This document shows positions 32,504 through 41,548 of a stretch of 48,781 nt of DNA, piece by piece. A model generated the notes under the pieces. It was not told the origin of the DNA. It saw only the letters and a program-made list of their open reading frames with translations, and searched no databases. Positions within the stretch are counted from its first letter, which is position 1. Every line of letters begins with the position of its first letter. The stretch is from Candidatus Eiseniibacteriota bacterium. GTDB taxonomy: Bacteria; Eisenbacteria; RBG-16-71-46. The position numbers were made by a program, and so were the translations under genes. Location: assembly GCA_016223045.1 (NCBI GenBank), contig JACRPT010000042.1:1-48781 (forward strand). The letters run 5' to 3'.

Positions 32504-34993
32504 ATGCGCAGGACGCTGAACCAGTGGGTGGTGCTGCTCATGACGGTCGCGGTGGGCGCCGCGGCCTTCCAGGCCATCAGCCTGCTGCGGGGCAGCGCGA
32601 ACGCGAGTCACGAGGTCACCTGCGTCCTCGACGGCCTGGAATCGCAGGCTCACGCCCTGGACGCGATCGAGTGGCGGGCGATCGCACACGCCCGCGTGGA
32701 CGCGAGGGAACTCGGGGAGTTCCAGCGCCGGACCACCGCGATGCGCCGGACGCTCGAGGACTTCAGGCGGGGGAGCGCTCCGGCCGCCGGGCTGCGCACG
32801 GTACGGGACGCCAGCCGGCGCTACCTTGAAGCCATCGCAGCGGAGATCCGGCTGCTGGAAGCCGGAGAGATCGCCGGTGCCGTCGCGCTGGCCGAGACGC
32901 GCGTGGATCCGGCCTTCGCGGGCCTCGATCGTGCGATCCACGCCGCCACCGCCGAACAGGAGTCGCGGGCGACCCGCGGCCATCGCGTCGCCGAGCGCGG
33001 CACCGCGTTCACCCTGCTGCTGGCCCTGCTGATGATCGGACTTCTGCACTGGCGGGGCGAGAAGGTGCGGCGCCGCGCGGAGGCCGCCGCCGTCGAGCAG
33101 CGCACGCTCGAGACCGGCGAGGAGCGCTTCCGCTCGCTGGTCCAGAACGTATCCGACGCGATCGCCGTGCTCCTGCCGGACCGTACGATCAGCTACGTGA
33201 CGCCGTCGGCCCTGCCGGTCCTGGGCTACCGCCCGGAGGATCTGGTGGGCACGGACGCGTTCGATCTCGTGCACCCGGAGGACTACCGGCGCGCGTGGCA
33301 CTACCTCTTGCGCTGCCTCGCGCGCGCCGAGCAGCCGAACATGATCGAGGTGCGCCTCCGGCACCGCGACGGCGACTGGTGCGACGTCGAGGTGGCCGTC
33401 AACAACTGCCTGGAGACCCCCGGCATCGGCGGCGTGGTCGTCACGGTGCGGGACATCTCCGCGCGCCGCCACGCCGAAGAGGCGCTGCGCGAGTCCGAGG
33501 AGCGCTACCGGCTGCTCTTCGACCGCAATCCCCAGCCGATGTGGGTCTTCGACATCGAGACGCTGAGGTTCCTCTCGGTGAACGAGGCGACCGTCGCCCA
33601 CTACGGCTACTCACGCGAGGAGTTCCTCGCCATGACCGCGACCGAGATCCGGCCGGCGGAAGACGTCGGCGCATTCCGGGCGCGCGTCGCGGCGCTGGAG
33701 GACGGCCTGGTCCGGGCGGGCGTGTGGAAGCACGTGCGGAAGGACGGCTCGCTGATCGAGATGGACATCGTCGCGCATCGGCTCGAGCTGGGCGGGCGCC
33801 GCGTCGTGCTGACCCTCGCCACCGATGTCACGGAGAAGCGGCGCCTCGAGGCGGAATACCGCCAGGCGCTGAAGATGGAGGCGGTCGGCCGCCTCGCCGG
33901 GGGCATCGCGCACGACTTCAACAACCTGATGACCGCGGTGCTCGGCTACAGCCAGCTGCTGATGAACGACCTCCACGGGCAGCCCGCGCTGCGCGCCCGC
34001 GTCGAGGAGATCCACAAGGCGGGCGAGCGCGCGGCCACGCTCACGCGGCAGTTGCTCGCCTTCAGCCGCAAGCAGGTGCTCCAGCCCGCGGTGGTGGACC
34101 TGAAAGCGGTCGTGCAGGGGATGAGCGGGCTGCTCCAGCGCCTGATCGGCGAGGACGTGCAGCTCGTCACCGCGCTGGCCGCGCGGCTCGAGAAGGTGAA
34201 GGTGGACCCGGGGCAGATGGACCAGGTGCTCATGAACCTGGCGGTCAACGCGCGCGACGCCATGCCCGCCGGCGGCACGCTGACCATCGAGACCGCGAAC
34301 GTCGAGCTCGCGGGCGCCACGGAGCGCGACGGCGTCACGCTCGAGCCCGGGAGCTACGTGATGCTGGCGGTGAGCGACACCGGCTGCGGCATGACGCCCG
34401 AGGTGCGCGCGCGCATCTTCGAGCCGTTCTTCACCACGAAGGGCACGGGCAAGGGCACCGGGCTCGGGCTCGCGATGGTCTACGGCATCGTGCGCCAGAG
34501 CGGCGGCCACGTCTGGGTCTACAGCGAGTCCGGACAGGGCACCACGTTCAAGATCTACCTGCCGTGCCACGCGGCGGAAGTCTCCGGGGACGCTCCGGCG
34601 CCCGAGGAGAAGCCCGGCCGCGGCGCCGAGATCATCCTGCTGGTCGAGGACGAACCCCAGGTGCGCGGCCTGGCGCGCGAGGTGCTCGCGGGTCAAGGCT
34701 ACCGCGTGCTCGAGGCGGCCGACGGCCCCGAGGCCCTCATGCTCTCGGAGCGCTTCAGCGGCGCCATCCACCTGCTGGTGACGGACGTGGTGATGCCGAG
34801 GATGAACGGCCGCGAGCTGGCCGAGTCGCTGGCGAAGCAGCGCCCGGAGATGAAGCTGCTCTACACCTCGGGCTACACCGACCGTGGCGTGGTCGAGAGC
34901 GGCACGCTGGGCGGGGACGCCGCGTTCCTGCAGAAGCCGTTCACGCCCGATTCGCTCGCGCGCAAGGTGCGCGAACTGCTCGACGCGGCGTAG
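32504..34993 (+). CDS. Hybrid sensor histidine kinase (two PAS domains, HisKA, HATPase, receiver)
   Basis: 829 residues. TM1 at about 9-28 (VVLLMTVAVGAAAFQAISLL) and TM2 at about 165-184 (TAFTLLLALLMIGLLHW) flank a helical periplasmic domain. Two PAS modules follow, about 200-320 (FRSLVQNVSDAIAVLLPD) and 325-445 (YRLLFDRNPQPMWVFDIE). The H-box is GRLAGGIAHDFNNLMTAVLG; the ATP-binding domain has DTGCGMTPEV and FFTTKGTGKGTGLGLAMVYG. The C-terminal receiver is about 705-825, with the phospho-acceptor Asp in LLVTDVVMPRMNG. No separate response regulator gene is next to it. The start ATG is at 32504, and the leader is GC-rich. Confidence 0.92.
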   Translation: MRRTLNQWVVLLMTVAVGAAAFQAISLLRGSANASHEVTCVLDGLESQAHALDAIEWRAIAHARVDARELGEFQRRTTAMRRTLEDFRRGSAPAAGLRTVRDASRRYLEAIAAEIRLLEAGEIAGAVALAETRVDPAFAGLDRAIHAATAEQESRATRGHRVAERGTAFTLLLALLMIGLLHWRGEKVRRRAEAAAVEQRTLETGEERFRSLVQNVSDAIAVLLPDRTISYVTPSALPVLGYRPEDLVGTDAFDLVHPEDYRRAWHYLLRCLARAEQPNMIEVRLRHRDGDWCDVEVAVNNCLETPGIGGVVVTVRDISARRHAEEALRESEERYRLLFDRNPQPMWVFDIETLRFLSVNEATVAHYGYSREEFLAMTATEIRPAEDVGAFRARVAALEDGLVRAGVWKHVRKDGSLIEMDIVAHRLELGGRRVVLTLATDVTEKRRLEAEYRQALKMEAVGRLAGGIAHDFNNLMTAVLGYSQLLMNDLHGQPALRARVEEIHKAGERAATLTRQLLAFSRKQVLQPAVVDLKAVVQGMSGLLQRLIGEDVQLVTALAARLEKVKVDPGQMDQVLMNLAVNARDAMPAGGTLTIETANVELAGATERDGVTLEPGSYVMLAVSDTGCGMTPEVRARIFEPFFTTKGTGKGTGLGLAMVYGIVRQSGGHVWVYSESGQGTTFKIYLPCHAAEVSGDAPAPEEKPGRGAEIILLVEDEPQVRGLAREVLAGQGYRVLEAADGPEALMLSERFSGAIHLLVTDVVMPRMNGRELAESLAKQRPEMKLLYTSGYTDRGVVESGTLGGDAAFLQKPFTPDSLARKVRELLDAA

Positions 34994-35135
34994 CGCGGCC
35001 GCCGGCCGCCGCGCTGGCCTGGGCGTCCCGCGGCCTGCCGCGCCCAACCCGTCCCCGACGCCACCTCCCGGTTCCCCCGGCAGCCGGGCGGCGCGCATCC
35101 GGCGCGCGCCGCGCCGCAGTCCGGTCGGGCAGGGC

Positions 35136-35930
35136 TCAGCGACCCGCGGCGGCCTTCAGCGCCCGCACCTTGACCGAGGTCACCGCCGTGAACGCCTCGC
35201 GTTCCCGACTTCCCGCGGGCAGCGTGTCGGCCCCCACGGTGTAGGCCCGCTCGTCCACCACCTCGACCGCGGAGAAACCGGCCTCGCGCATCATTCGCAG
35301 GTAGTCCTGCTTGAGCGACGCACCCGCGACGCAGCCCACGTAGAGGTCCACGTTCTTCTGCAGGTCCGGGTCGAGCGGCCTGAGCAGCACGAGGTCGCTG
35401 ATGAGCATGCGGCCGCCGGGCTTCAGCACCCGCATCGCCTCGCGGAACACCTGCGGCTTGTCGGGGGAGAGGTTCACCACGCAGTTCGAGATGATGAGGT
35501 CCACGCTGGCGTCCGCGACCGGCAGATGCTCGATCTCGCCGAGACGGAACTCGATGTTCGCGGTGCCGCCCCTGGCCGCGTTGGCGCGCGCCTTCTCCAC
35601 CATCGCCGGCGTCATGTCCACACCGATGACGTGACCGGCCGGCCCGGTCTCGCGCGCGGCGAGGAAGCAGTCGATGCCCGCGCCCGAGCCCAGGTCGAGG
35701 ATGGTCTCGCCCTTCCGGACCGCCGCGTGGGCCAGCGGGTTGCCGCAGCCCAGCCCCAGGTTCGCGCCCTCGGGGATCGCCGCGGCCTGCTCGTCGGTGT
35801 AGCCGATCTCGTGCAGCACGTCTCCGCACTCGCCGGGCCCGCAGCAGCAGCCCGCAACGCCGCTCTTGCCCTCGGCGACCGCGCCGTACTTCTCCCGCAC
35901 CGTGGTGCGGATGTCGGTGGTCTCGCTCAT
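35136..35930 (-). CDS. arsM: Arsenite S-adenosylmethionine methyltransferase
   Basis: 264 residues. The class I SAM-binding motif is ILDLGSGAGIDCFLAA with GVDMTPAMVEKAR. Arsenic-binding thiols are in place: C150 in ISNCVVNLSPDK and C200 in VGCVAGASLKQDY, together with an N-terminal Cys cluster C28-C30/C35 (GVAGCCCGPGECGD). It methylates As(III) to less toxic or volatile species. The ATG at 35930 has AAGGAGGGC at a good distance; a GTG one codon earlier is also possible. It lies 16 bases below arsR in the same operon, so arsenite should induce it. Confidence 0.95.
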   Translation of the reverse strand: MSETTDIRTTVREKYGAVAEGKSGVAGCCCGPGECGDVLHEIGYTDEQAAAIPEGANLGLGCGNPLAHAAVRKGETILDLGSGAGIDCFLAARETGPAGHVIGVDMTPAMVEKARANAARGGTANIEFRLGEIEHLPVADASVDLIISNCVVNLSPDKPQVFREAMRVLKPGGRMLISDLVLLRPLDPDLQKNVDLYVGCVAGASLKQDYLRMMREAGFSAVEVVDERAYTVGADTLPAGSREREAFTAVTSVKVRALKAAAGR

Positions 35931-35946
35931 CACGCCCTCCTTCGGT

Positions 35947-36261
35947 TCATAGTCCCGCGACCAGCTCGCGGAGCCGCTTGAGTTTCTTCGGATCCACGCA
36001 GTAGCACACGCGCGGGCCGTCCACCTCTCCCTGGACCAGGCCCGCGTCCTTCAGGACCTTGAGGTGCTGCGACACGGTGGCCTGCGCGAGCGGCATCACG
36101 TCCACGATCTGCCCGCACACGCACTCGCCCCGCTCGCTCAGCAGTCGCACGATGGCCGCGCGCGCCGGATGCCCGAGCGCGCGCGCCAGCGTCGCCAGCT
36201 CCTCGTCGGCTGCCGTCACCGGACCGCCGCGCCGCGCGGCCGGGGGATCGAAACGGGTCAT
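35947..36261 (-). CDS. arsR: ArsR-family transcriptional repressor
   Basis: 104 residues. The winged HTH reads [20 protein letters not shown], then [20 protein letters not shown] and the wing GPRVCYCVD. The ECVCGQIV motif (C47, C49) at the start of the DNA-recognition region is the As(III)/Sb(III) sensing site of ArsR/SmtB proteins. It should repress its own operon with arsM and be released by arsenite. The perfect dyad at 36283-36298 lies 22 bases upstream of its start, with AAGGAGG in between. Confidence 0.93.
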   Translation of the reverse strand: MTRFDPPAARRGGPVTAADEELATLARALGHPARAAIVRLLSERGECVCGQIVDVMPLAQATVSQHLKVLKDAGLVQGEVDGPRVCYCVDPKKLKRLRELVAGL

Positions 36262-36282
36262 GCCGCCTCCTTCGAATCGTTC

Positions 36283-36298
36283 ATCGTAGATGTACGAT
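36283..36298. promoter_or_regulatory. Perfect palindrome upstream of arsR, likely ArsR operator
   Basis: ATCGTA-GATG-TACGAT: six-base arms match exactly around a four-base spacer. It is centred about 30 bases upstream of the arsR ATG, over the expected promoter. It is AT-richer than its surroundings, which helps it stand out. Confidence 0.65.
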
Positions 36299-36453
36299 AA
36301 CTCACGGACGGGGCCGGCCGCAAGGGGGTTCTCGAGGTGTGGTTCCTGGTGCGGGTGGACGGGGTGGGTGGGAGCGCCGCGCCGGCGGCAGAGGCCCGGG
36401 CCGGCGCACAGGGGCGGAGGCCCGGGGGTGCGGGGCCCGCGCGCCCCGGAGCC

Positions 36454-37401
36454 TCACCGCATCCTCGCGGTGCACGCGATCAGCGAGTCCCGCAGATGGG
36501 TCCTCCAGTAGCCCCAGCCGTGGCTGCCCGGGAACTCGCGGAAGGTGTGGGGCACCCCCAGCCCGGCGAGCCTGCGGTCGAGCGCGCGGTTGTCGGCCAG
36601 CTCGCCGTCACCCGTGCCACAGTCGAAGTAGATCACCTGCCGCCCGAGCTGCGGGACCAGGCGCTCGACGTAGAGCGTGGGGCTGTTCTCCCGGCGGATC
36701 CGGGCGGCGCCGGGCTCGGGGCCCCACACCGGACCCATGCCCACGTCCCGCTGGAGCACGTACTGTCCGCTGTGCCCGCCGCAGGCGTTGAACACGCCGG
36801 GATGCCTGAAGCAGATGTTGAGCGCGGCGCTCGCGCCCTCCGAGAGCCCGATGATCGCGCGGTGGGTCGAGTCGGCGAGCGTGCGGAAGCTCCGGTCCGT
36901 CCACTCGACCAGGTCGTGCGCGATGAAGTCCTCCATGCGCGAGCGGCCGTCGTAGGAGTTGAGGTAGAGCGACCGCCCGAGCAGCCCGATGCCGTTCCCG
37001 TTCGGCATCACCGCGATGATCTCCGGGATGGCGCCGCGCGCGCTCAGCGAGTCGAGCGTCTGGCCGGCGCGGCCGGAGCCGGGCCAGTTGCCGTCGCCGC
37101 CCGGCCAGCCGTGCAGGAGATAGACCACCGGGTAGCGGCGCGTCTCGGACCCGGCGTGGTCGTAGGAAGGCGGCAGGTAGACGCGCGCGCTGCGCGAGTC
37201 GTCGTGCAGCGCAGGCGCGGGGATGGTGTAGCTCCGGATCGTGCCGCGCCGCGCGTCGCCGGTGTGCCCCGCATCGCCGGTGCGCCCCGCGTCGCCCGCG
37301 TCGGTCGCGCCGCTCGCTCGCGCCGCCCCCGCGCAGGGGACCGCCGCGAGCAGCAGGGCGAGCCCGGTGGCCAGCCGCGCGCAGCGGCGCGCACGCGTCA
37401 C
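36454..37401 (-). CDS. Secreted esterase (alpha/beta-hydrolase, Esterase D/CE1-like)
   Basis: 315 residues from the GTG at 37401. Signal peptide VTRARRCARLATGLALLLAA (Val would be read as Met), then a short Gly-Asp-Ala repeat region (AGDAGRTGDAGHTGDA). The hydrolase core has YPVVYLLHGWPGGDGNW and the nucleophile elbow GLSEGAS (GxSxG). The acid is in DCGTGDGEL and the catalytic His in PGSHGWGYWRTHL. Family members are ferulate/acetyl esterases or mycolyltransferase-like enzymes; the substrate is unknown. Longer frames reach 37758 but overlap the divergent lipoprotein gene and lack a signal. Confidence 0.85.
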   Translation of the reverse strand: MTRARRCARLATGLALLLAAVPCAGAARASGATDAGDAGRTGDAGHTGDARRGTIRSYTIPAPALHDDSRSARVYLPPSYDHAGSETRRYPVVYLLHGWPGGDGNWPGSGRAGQTLDSLSARGAIPEIIAVMPNGNGIGLLGRSLYLNSYDGRSRMEDFIAHDLVEWTDRSFRTLADSTHRAIIGLSEGASAALNICFRHPGVFNACGGHSGQYVLQRDVGMGPVWGPEPGAARIRRENSPTLYVERLVPQLGRQVIYFDCGTGDGELADNRALDRRLAGLGVPHTFREFPGSHGWGYWRTHLRDSLIACTARMR

Positions 37402-37464
37402 GTCCCGCGCCCGACGGGTGCTCCACCGCGCGCCCGCCGCGGAACGATCCGCCGCACGTTCGTC

Positions 37465-37493
37465 TTGACGGCACGGCCCGGCTTGCCGATGCT
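37465..37493 (+). promoter_or_regulatory. Promoter for the TIM-barrel lipoprotein
   Basis: TTGACG (37465-37470), 17 bases, GATGCT (37488-37493). The ATG is at 37541. Confidence 0.45.
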
Positions 37494-37540
37494 GAGCCGG
37501 TTCCCCGCAGCGTCGTCCTACCTCGAACCCTTCGAGACCC

Positions 37541-38623
37541 ATGACCCGACCCGCCTTCCGCTTCGCGCTGCGCCCGCGTCTCGCCCGGGCCGCCGCCGTG
37601 GGCCTGCTCGCCGCGCTCGCGCTGCTGTCCGGCTGCTCCAAGAAGACGCCCACCGAGCCCGGCGGGCCGGCGCACGCCTGGCTCGGCCTCGCGCCCAACC
37701 CGGCGCCCGGCGAGTCGTTGAACGCGGTGCTGCTCACGCTGCGCTCGACCGGCGTCAACCTCTTCTACCAGTACACGCCGTGGGACAGCTTCGAGACCGC
37801 TCCGGGAGTCTACAGGACTTCGCTGCTGAGCCAGCTGGTGTCCGGGGTCCGCTCGCTCGGGGGCGCCACTTACGTGAACCTGGTCATCGTGGATACCAAC
37901 CGCCGGCGGCTGCCGGCCGACATCGCGGGGCTCGCCTTCGACGACCCGGCGCTGGTGTCGCGCCTGGATCGCCTGGTGGACTCGGTCCTGGCGGTGGCGC
38001 GCAGGCAGCCGCTGCTGGCGCTCGCGCTCGGCAACGAGGTGGACGTCTACTTCAGCCAGCACGCGGCCGAGTTCCCGGCGTTCCTCTCGCTCTACCAGCG
38101 CGAGGTGGGGCGCATCCACTCCGCGCTGCACGGACTGCCGGTCGGGATCAGCACGACCTGGGACGGGGCGAGCGGCAGCCGGAGCGCCTGGGCCGATCCG
38201 CTCAACGCCGCGAGCGACCTCGCCATCTACACCTACTACCCGTTCCAGGACGGCACCGATTTTCTCCACCGCCCGCCCTCGACCTACGCGACCGACGTCG
38301 CGGCGATGCGCGCCCGCAACCCGGGCAAGCCGTACGCGCTGCAGGAGGTCGGATACTCGTCCTCGGCCGTGAACGCGGGCAGCGATTCGCTGCAGGCCGA
38401 CTTCGTGCGCCGCTTCCGCACCCACGTCGCGGGCTCGCTCGCCTCGGACCTGCTGTTCGCGGACTGGTTCCTCTACACCGACCTCCCCGCCGCGGCGGTG
38501 GACACGCTGATCGCCTACTACGGGTTCGACACGCCGGGCTTCCGCGCGTACCTGGGCAACCTCGGCCTGCGCCACGCCGACGGCACGCCGAAGCCCGGGT
38601 GGAGCGCCTGGGTGAACCCGTGA
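37541..38623 (+). CDS. TIM-barrel (glycoside-hydrolase-like) lipoprotein
   Basis: 360 residues. The lipobox LLSGC (Cys32) ends a classical lipoprotein signal. The mature part looks like a GH5/GH53-type barrel: GVNLFYQYTPWDSFE, YVNLVIVDTNRRRLP, LALALGNEVDVYFSQHAAEF, ISTTWDGASG, YTYYPF, and LQEVGYSSSAVNAGSDSLQA. The E of LGNEVD and the E of LQEVGYSS are at the distances of acid/base and nucleophile in clan GH-A. Family is uncertain. It stands alone, with its own promoter, opposite the esterase. Both may act on surface polysaccharides. Confidence 0.75.
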   Translation: MTRPAFRFALRPRLARAAAVGLLAALALLSGCSKKTPTEPGGPAHAWLGLAPNPAPGESLNAVLLTLRSTGVNLFYQYTPWDSFETAPGVYRTSLLSQLVSGVRSLGGATYVNLVIVDTNRRRLPADIAGLAFDDPALVSRLDRLVDSVLAVARRQPLLALALGNEVDVYFSQHAAEFPAFLSLYQREVGRIHSALHGLPVGISTTWDGASGSRSAWADPLNAASDLAIYTYYPFQDGTDFLHRPPSTYATDVAAMRARNPGKPYALQEVGYSSSAVNAGSDSLQADFVRRFRTHVAGSLASDLLFADWFLYTDLPAAAVDTLIAYYGFDTPGFRAYLGNLGLRHADGTPKPGWSAWVNP

Positions 38624-38694
38624 GCCGCGCGCGGCGCGCCGTCCCAGCGAAGCACCGGGGACCGCGGGATGGCGATCGGCGCCCGCACCCCGCG

Positions 38695-38724
38695 TTGACG
38701 CGGGCGAAATCCCCACCCTATCAT
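38695..38724 (+). promoter_or_regulatory. Promoter for the enoyl-CoA hydratase
   Basis: TTGACG (38695-38700), 18 bases, TATCAT (38719-38724). The ATG at 38813 is about 80 bases below. Confidence 0.6.
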
Positions 38725-38812
38725 CGCGCATCTGACCGACCGTACCCGCGGCTGGACCCGGACCGCCCCCAGGCCGCCGTCCCGTGACCCATCGCCATCG
38801 GAGACCGACCTC

Positions 38813-39619
38813 ATGGAAGCGACCAAGACCAGGCTCGTGGACTACCGCGTCCGCGGCGGCGTCGCGCTGCTCGAGCTGAACAACCCGGCCGCGAACTGCT
38901 ACAGCTACGAGATGATGCGCGACCTCGACGACGCCGTCCTGCAGGCCCGCTTCAACGACGACGTGCACGTCATCGTCATCCGCGGCTCGGGCGAGAAGTT
39001 CTTCTGCGCCGGCGCCGACATCAACATGCTCAACTCGGTCACCCCGGGCTTCAAGTACTACTTCTGCCTGCACGCGAACGAGACGCTGAACCGGCTGGAG
39101 CAGACGCCCAAGCTGGTGATCGCCGCGCTCAACGGGCACACCGTGGGCGGCGGGCTCGAGATCGCGATGGCCGCCGACCTCCGCATCGCCCGCAAGGGCG
39201 CGGGCAAGGTCGGGCTGCCCGAGGTGACGCTCGGCGTGCTCCCCGGCACCGGCGGCACGCAGCGGCTGTCTCGGCTGGTCAACAAGAGCCGGGCCATCGA
39301 GCTGATGGTGACGGGCGACCTGCTGAGCTTCGAGGACGCGCGCGAGCTCGGCATCGTGAACCAGGTGTGGGAGGCCGCGAGCACCGACGAGTTCATGGAG
39401 AAGGTGATGAAGTACGCCGAGGGCTTCTGCCCCCCGAACCGGGCCTCGAAGGCGGTGGGCCGGATCAAGCGCTCGGTGCAGACCGGCTCCGAGATCCCGT
39501 TCGAGACCGCGCTGGCGCTGGAGCGCGAGCTGCAGCAGCAGCTGTTCCAGAGCGAGGACGCGAAGGAGGGCATCGGCGCCTACGTCGGGAAGCGCAAGGC
39601 GAACTTCTCGGGCAGGTAG
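38813..39619 (+). CDS. Enoyl-CoA hydratase
   Basis: 268 residues. Oxyanion-hole loop KFFCAGADINMLNS and GHTVGGGLEIAMAADLRIAR, then GLPEVTLGVLPGTGGTQRLS. Both catalytic Glu residues (GGGLE and GLPE; rat E144 and E164) are present, unlike in the PaaG-like gene at 31505. It hydrates trans-2-enoyl-CoA to 3-hydroxyacyl-CoA in beta-oxidation. It stands alone behind a good promoter. The C-terminus (EGIGAYVGKRKANFSGR) is typical. Confidence 0.95.
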   Translation: MEATKTRLVDYRVRGGVALLELNNPAANCYSYEMMRDLDDAVLQARFNDDVHVIVIRGSGEKFFCAGADINMLNSVTPGFKYYFCLHANETLNRLEQTPKLVIAALNGHTVGGGLEIAMAADLRIARKGAGKVGLPEVTLGVLPGTGGTQRLSRLVNKSRAIELMVTGDLLSFEDARELGIVNQVWEAASTDEFMEKVMKYAEGFCPPNRASKAVGRIKRSVQTGSEIPFETALALERELQQQLFQSEDAKEGIGAYVGKRKANFSGR

Positions 39620-39637
39620 CGTGCGACGCAGGCCCGG

Positions 39638-39665
39638 GGCCCCGCGGACAGGTCGCCGCGGGGCC
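39638..39665. terminator. Bidirectional terminator hairpin
   Basis: GGCCCCGCGG (39638-39647) pairs exactly with CCGCGGGGCC (39656-39665) around an 8-nt loop. It lies between the convergent enoyl-CoA hydratase and MprF-like genes. There is no clear U-tract. Confidence 0.65.
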
Positions 39666-39700
39666 TTCGCGCATGACGCTGCGCGGCCGGCGCCGGCGTC

Positions 39701-41458
39701 TCACGCGTCCCGGCGGAAGTACGACAGCAGCCCGCCCGGGCTCTGCACCTTGAGCAGGGCGCGCGCGATGCGCGGGAGCGCGAGCGGATCGGGATAGACC
39801 AGGTAGCGGTCCTCGAACGCTGGCGCGAACTTCCGCTTCCAGCGGAACAGGCCCTTGAAGTCGTAGAAACGGGCGAGCTTCTCCATCAGGAACTCGCGCG
39901 CGCGGTCGTCCGTGATCGCCCCGGGCGGCAGCGCGGTCGCGGCCTCGGCGCCGTCGGGAGGGCCCGCGGTCGCGGCCTCGGGCTCGCCGCTCTGGTCCAC
40001 CCGGGCCAGCGCCGAGAGCGAGAGCGAGAGCATGGCGTCGCCGCGCGCGCGCGCCGCCTCGACCGACTTCGCCACCAGGAACTCCATGGTGCCGGTGGGC
40101 GCGTCGTCGCGCCGGCGCATCAGGTCGAGGGCCCAGCCGCGCCGCGCCCAGATCGGCGTCCAGGTGATGAACCCCTCGACGCGCCGCGTGGCGGGGGTCC
40201 ACGCCACCGCGAGCCACGCGTCCCCGAGATGCGCGGGCTCGAAGCGCCCCATGCAGAATCCGCGCTCGCCGCCCGGGTGGGCGTGCACCCACGCCGTCGA
40301 GATCGCCCTGAGCTGGTCGAGCAGCCCTTCCGCGTCGTGCGCGGCGTCGAACGGGTTCTCGCCCGGGACGAACATGCGCGCCTCGAGCCCGCTGCGCTCG
40401 AGCTTGCGCACGGCGCGCCGCACCGTGCCGACCCCGGGGCCCTCGAGCGTGAAGCGCTCGGTCCACAGCACCGGGTCCTCGCCGATGTGCACCGCCCGCC
40501 AGCCGAACCGGCGGTACCACGGCAGGTGCTCGGGGCGCGCCTGGTAGAACGCGAACTGCCAGTCGTGCTCGCGGCAGTGCGTGGCGAAGGTCCCGAGCAG
40601 CGGCGGGATCTCCTCCGGCGGCCCGATGGGGTCGCCGATCACGAGCAGCGTGTCGGACTCGAAGCGGTACGCGATGACCGCGCGGCCGTTGGCGCTGAAG
40701 AAGTAGTCGGCGTCGGGCGCGAGGGCGAACGCGGACACCGTGCTCTCGCCGTGCTCGCGCAGCAGTCGTGCCACGTGTCCGGACTCGCCGCGGTGGCGGG
40801 CGCGGTGGGCGGCGGGCTGGAGCGCGGCGAGCGCCACCCCGATGAGCGTCGTGATGGAGAGCAGTGGCAGCGAGTCCAGGAACCAGCGCACGATGCGCTG
40901 GTGGTGGGGCACGTCCAGCGCGGGATCGCCGATCCCGAACTTCTGGAACAGCACCATGTCGAACACGCGCTGGAGCGCTCCCGGGGTGTCGGCGCCGTAG
41001 CGTGCCTCGATCCACCAGCAGCCCAGCACCGCGTAGACGGCCAGCGCGAGGACGAGCCACAGCGCACGCGACCGGAGCGCGCGGAACGACAGCTCCCGGC
41101 TCCTGACCTGGAAGTGCTGGCCGCTCACGCCGAGCAGGAACAGGAGCGCCGCGGCGACGGTGGCCTCCTCGAGGTCGAACGCCTTGAGCAGGTTCACCGG
41201 CACCGACACGGCCGACAGCAGCAGCGCGCCGACGAACGCGCGGCGCTTGCCGCGGCGCAGCCCCGACGCGGTGACGAGCAGCAGCGCGCCCGCGAGCAGG
41301 GTGAAGGTGCGGCTGGTATCGAGCACGTCGGTGGGGACGAGACGCCGCATCGCGAGCAGGCGCTCGGGCGGACGGGACAGCAGGGCCGACCACAGGTTGA
41401 TGACGCCCATGGCCGCGACGGCCAGCGCCAGCAGGTGGCGGACGAGCGGACGCTTCAT
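39701..41458 (-). CDS. MprF-like phosphatidylglycerol lysyltransferase
   Basis: 585 residues. About six hydrophobic segments fill the first 210 residues (LLALAVAAMGVINLWSALL, TFTLLAGALLLVTASGL, ALLLSAVSVPVNLL, WLVLALAVYAVLGCWW). The soluble part (about 230-570) is the DUF2156/GNAT-like domain of MprF: ARLLREHGESTVSAFALAPD, VIAYRFESDTLLVIGDPIGP, YQARPEHLPWYRRFGWRAVH, GTMEFLVAKSVEAARARG and FYDFKGLFRWKRKFAPAFED. It transfers a Lys or other amino acid from tRNA to phosphatidylglycerol. The N-terminal flippase part is shorter than in MprF. I start at the ATG at 41458 (MKRPLVRH); no strong ribosome site is seen. Confidence 0.85.
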   Translation of the reverse strand: MKRPLVRHLLALAVAAMGVINLWSALLSRPPERLLAMRRLVPTDVLDTSRTFTLLAGALLLVTASGLRRGKRRAFVGALLLSAVSVPVNLLKAFDLEEATVAAALLFLLGVSGQHFQVRSRELSFRALRSRALWLVLALAVYAVLGCWWIEARYGADTPGALQRVFDMVLFQKFGIGDPALDVPHHQRIVRWFLDSLPLLSITTLIGVALAALQPAAHRARHRGESGHVARLLREHGESTVSAFALAPDADYFFSANGRAVIAYRFESDTLLVIGDPIGPPEEIPPLLGTFATHCREHDWQFAFYQARPEHLPWYRRFGWRAVHIGEDPVLWTERFTLEGPGVGTVRRAVRKLERSGLEARMFVPGENPFDAAHDAEGLLDQLRAISTAWVHAHPGGERGFCMGRFEPAHLGDAWLAVAWTPATRRVEGFITWTPIWARRGWALDLMRRRDDAPTGTMEFLVAKSVEAARARGDAMLSLSLSALARVDQSGEPEAATAGPPDGAEAATALPPGAITDDRAREFLMEKLARFYDFKGLFRWKRKFAPAFEDRYLVYPDPLALPRIARALLKVQSPGGLLSYFRRDA

Positions 41459-41491
41459 GACGACCGCAGACGGTAGCACAGCGGCGGCGGT

Positions 41492-41519
41492 TTGACCGCG
41501 ACGCGACCCTCTCTATACT
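41492..41519 (+). promoter_or_regulatory. Promoter for the TPR protein
   Basis: TTGACC (41492-41497), 16 bases, TATACT (41514-41519). This excludes starts near 41492 and favours the TTG at 41549, which has GGAG at 41537-41540. Confidence 0.65.
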
Positions 41520-41548
41520 CCGACGTCCTTCCACCCGGAGCGTCGTCC

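Noticed and set aside
36337-38787. 816-codon plus frame over the esterase and lipoprotein genes
   Set aside because: It is out of frame with the lipoprotein and antisense to the esterase.
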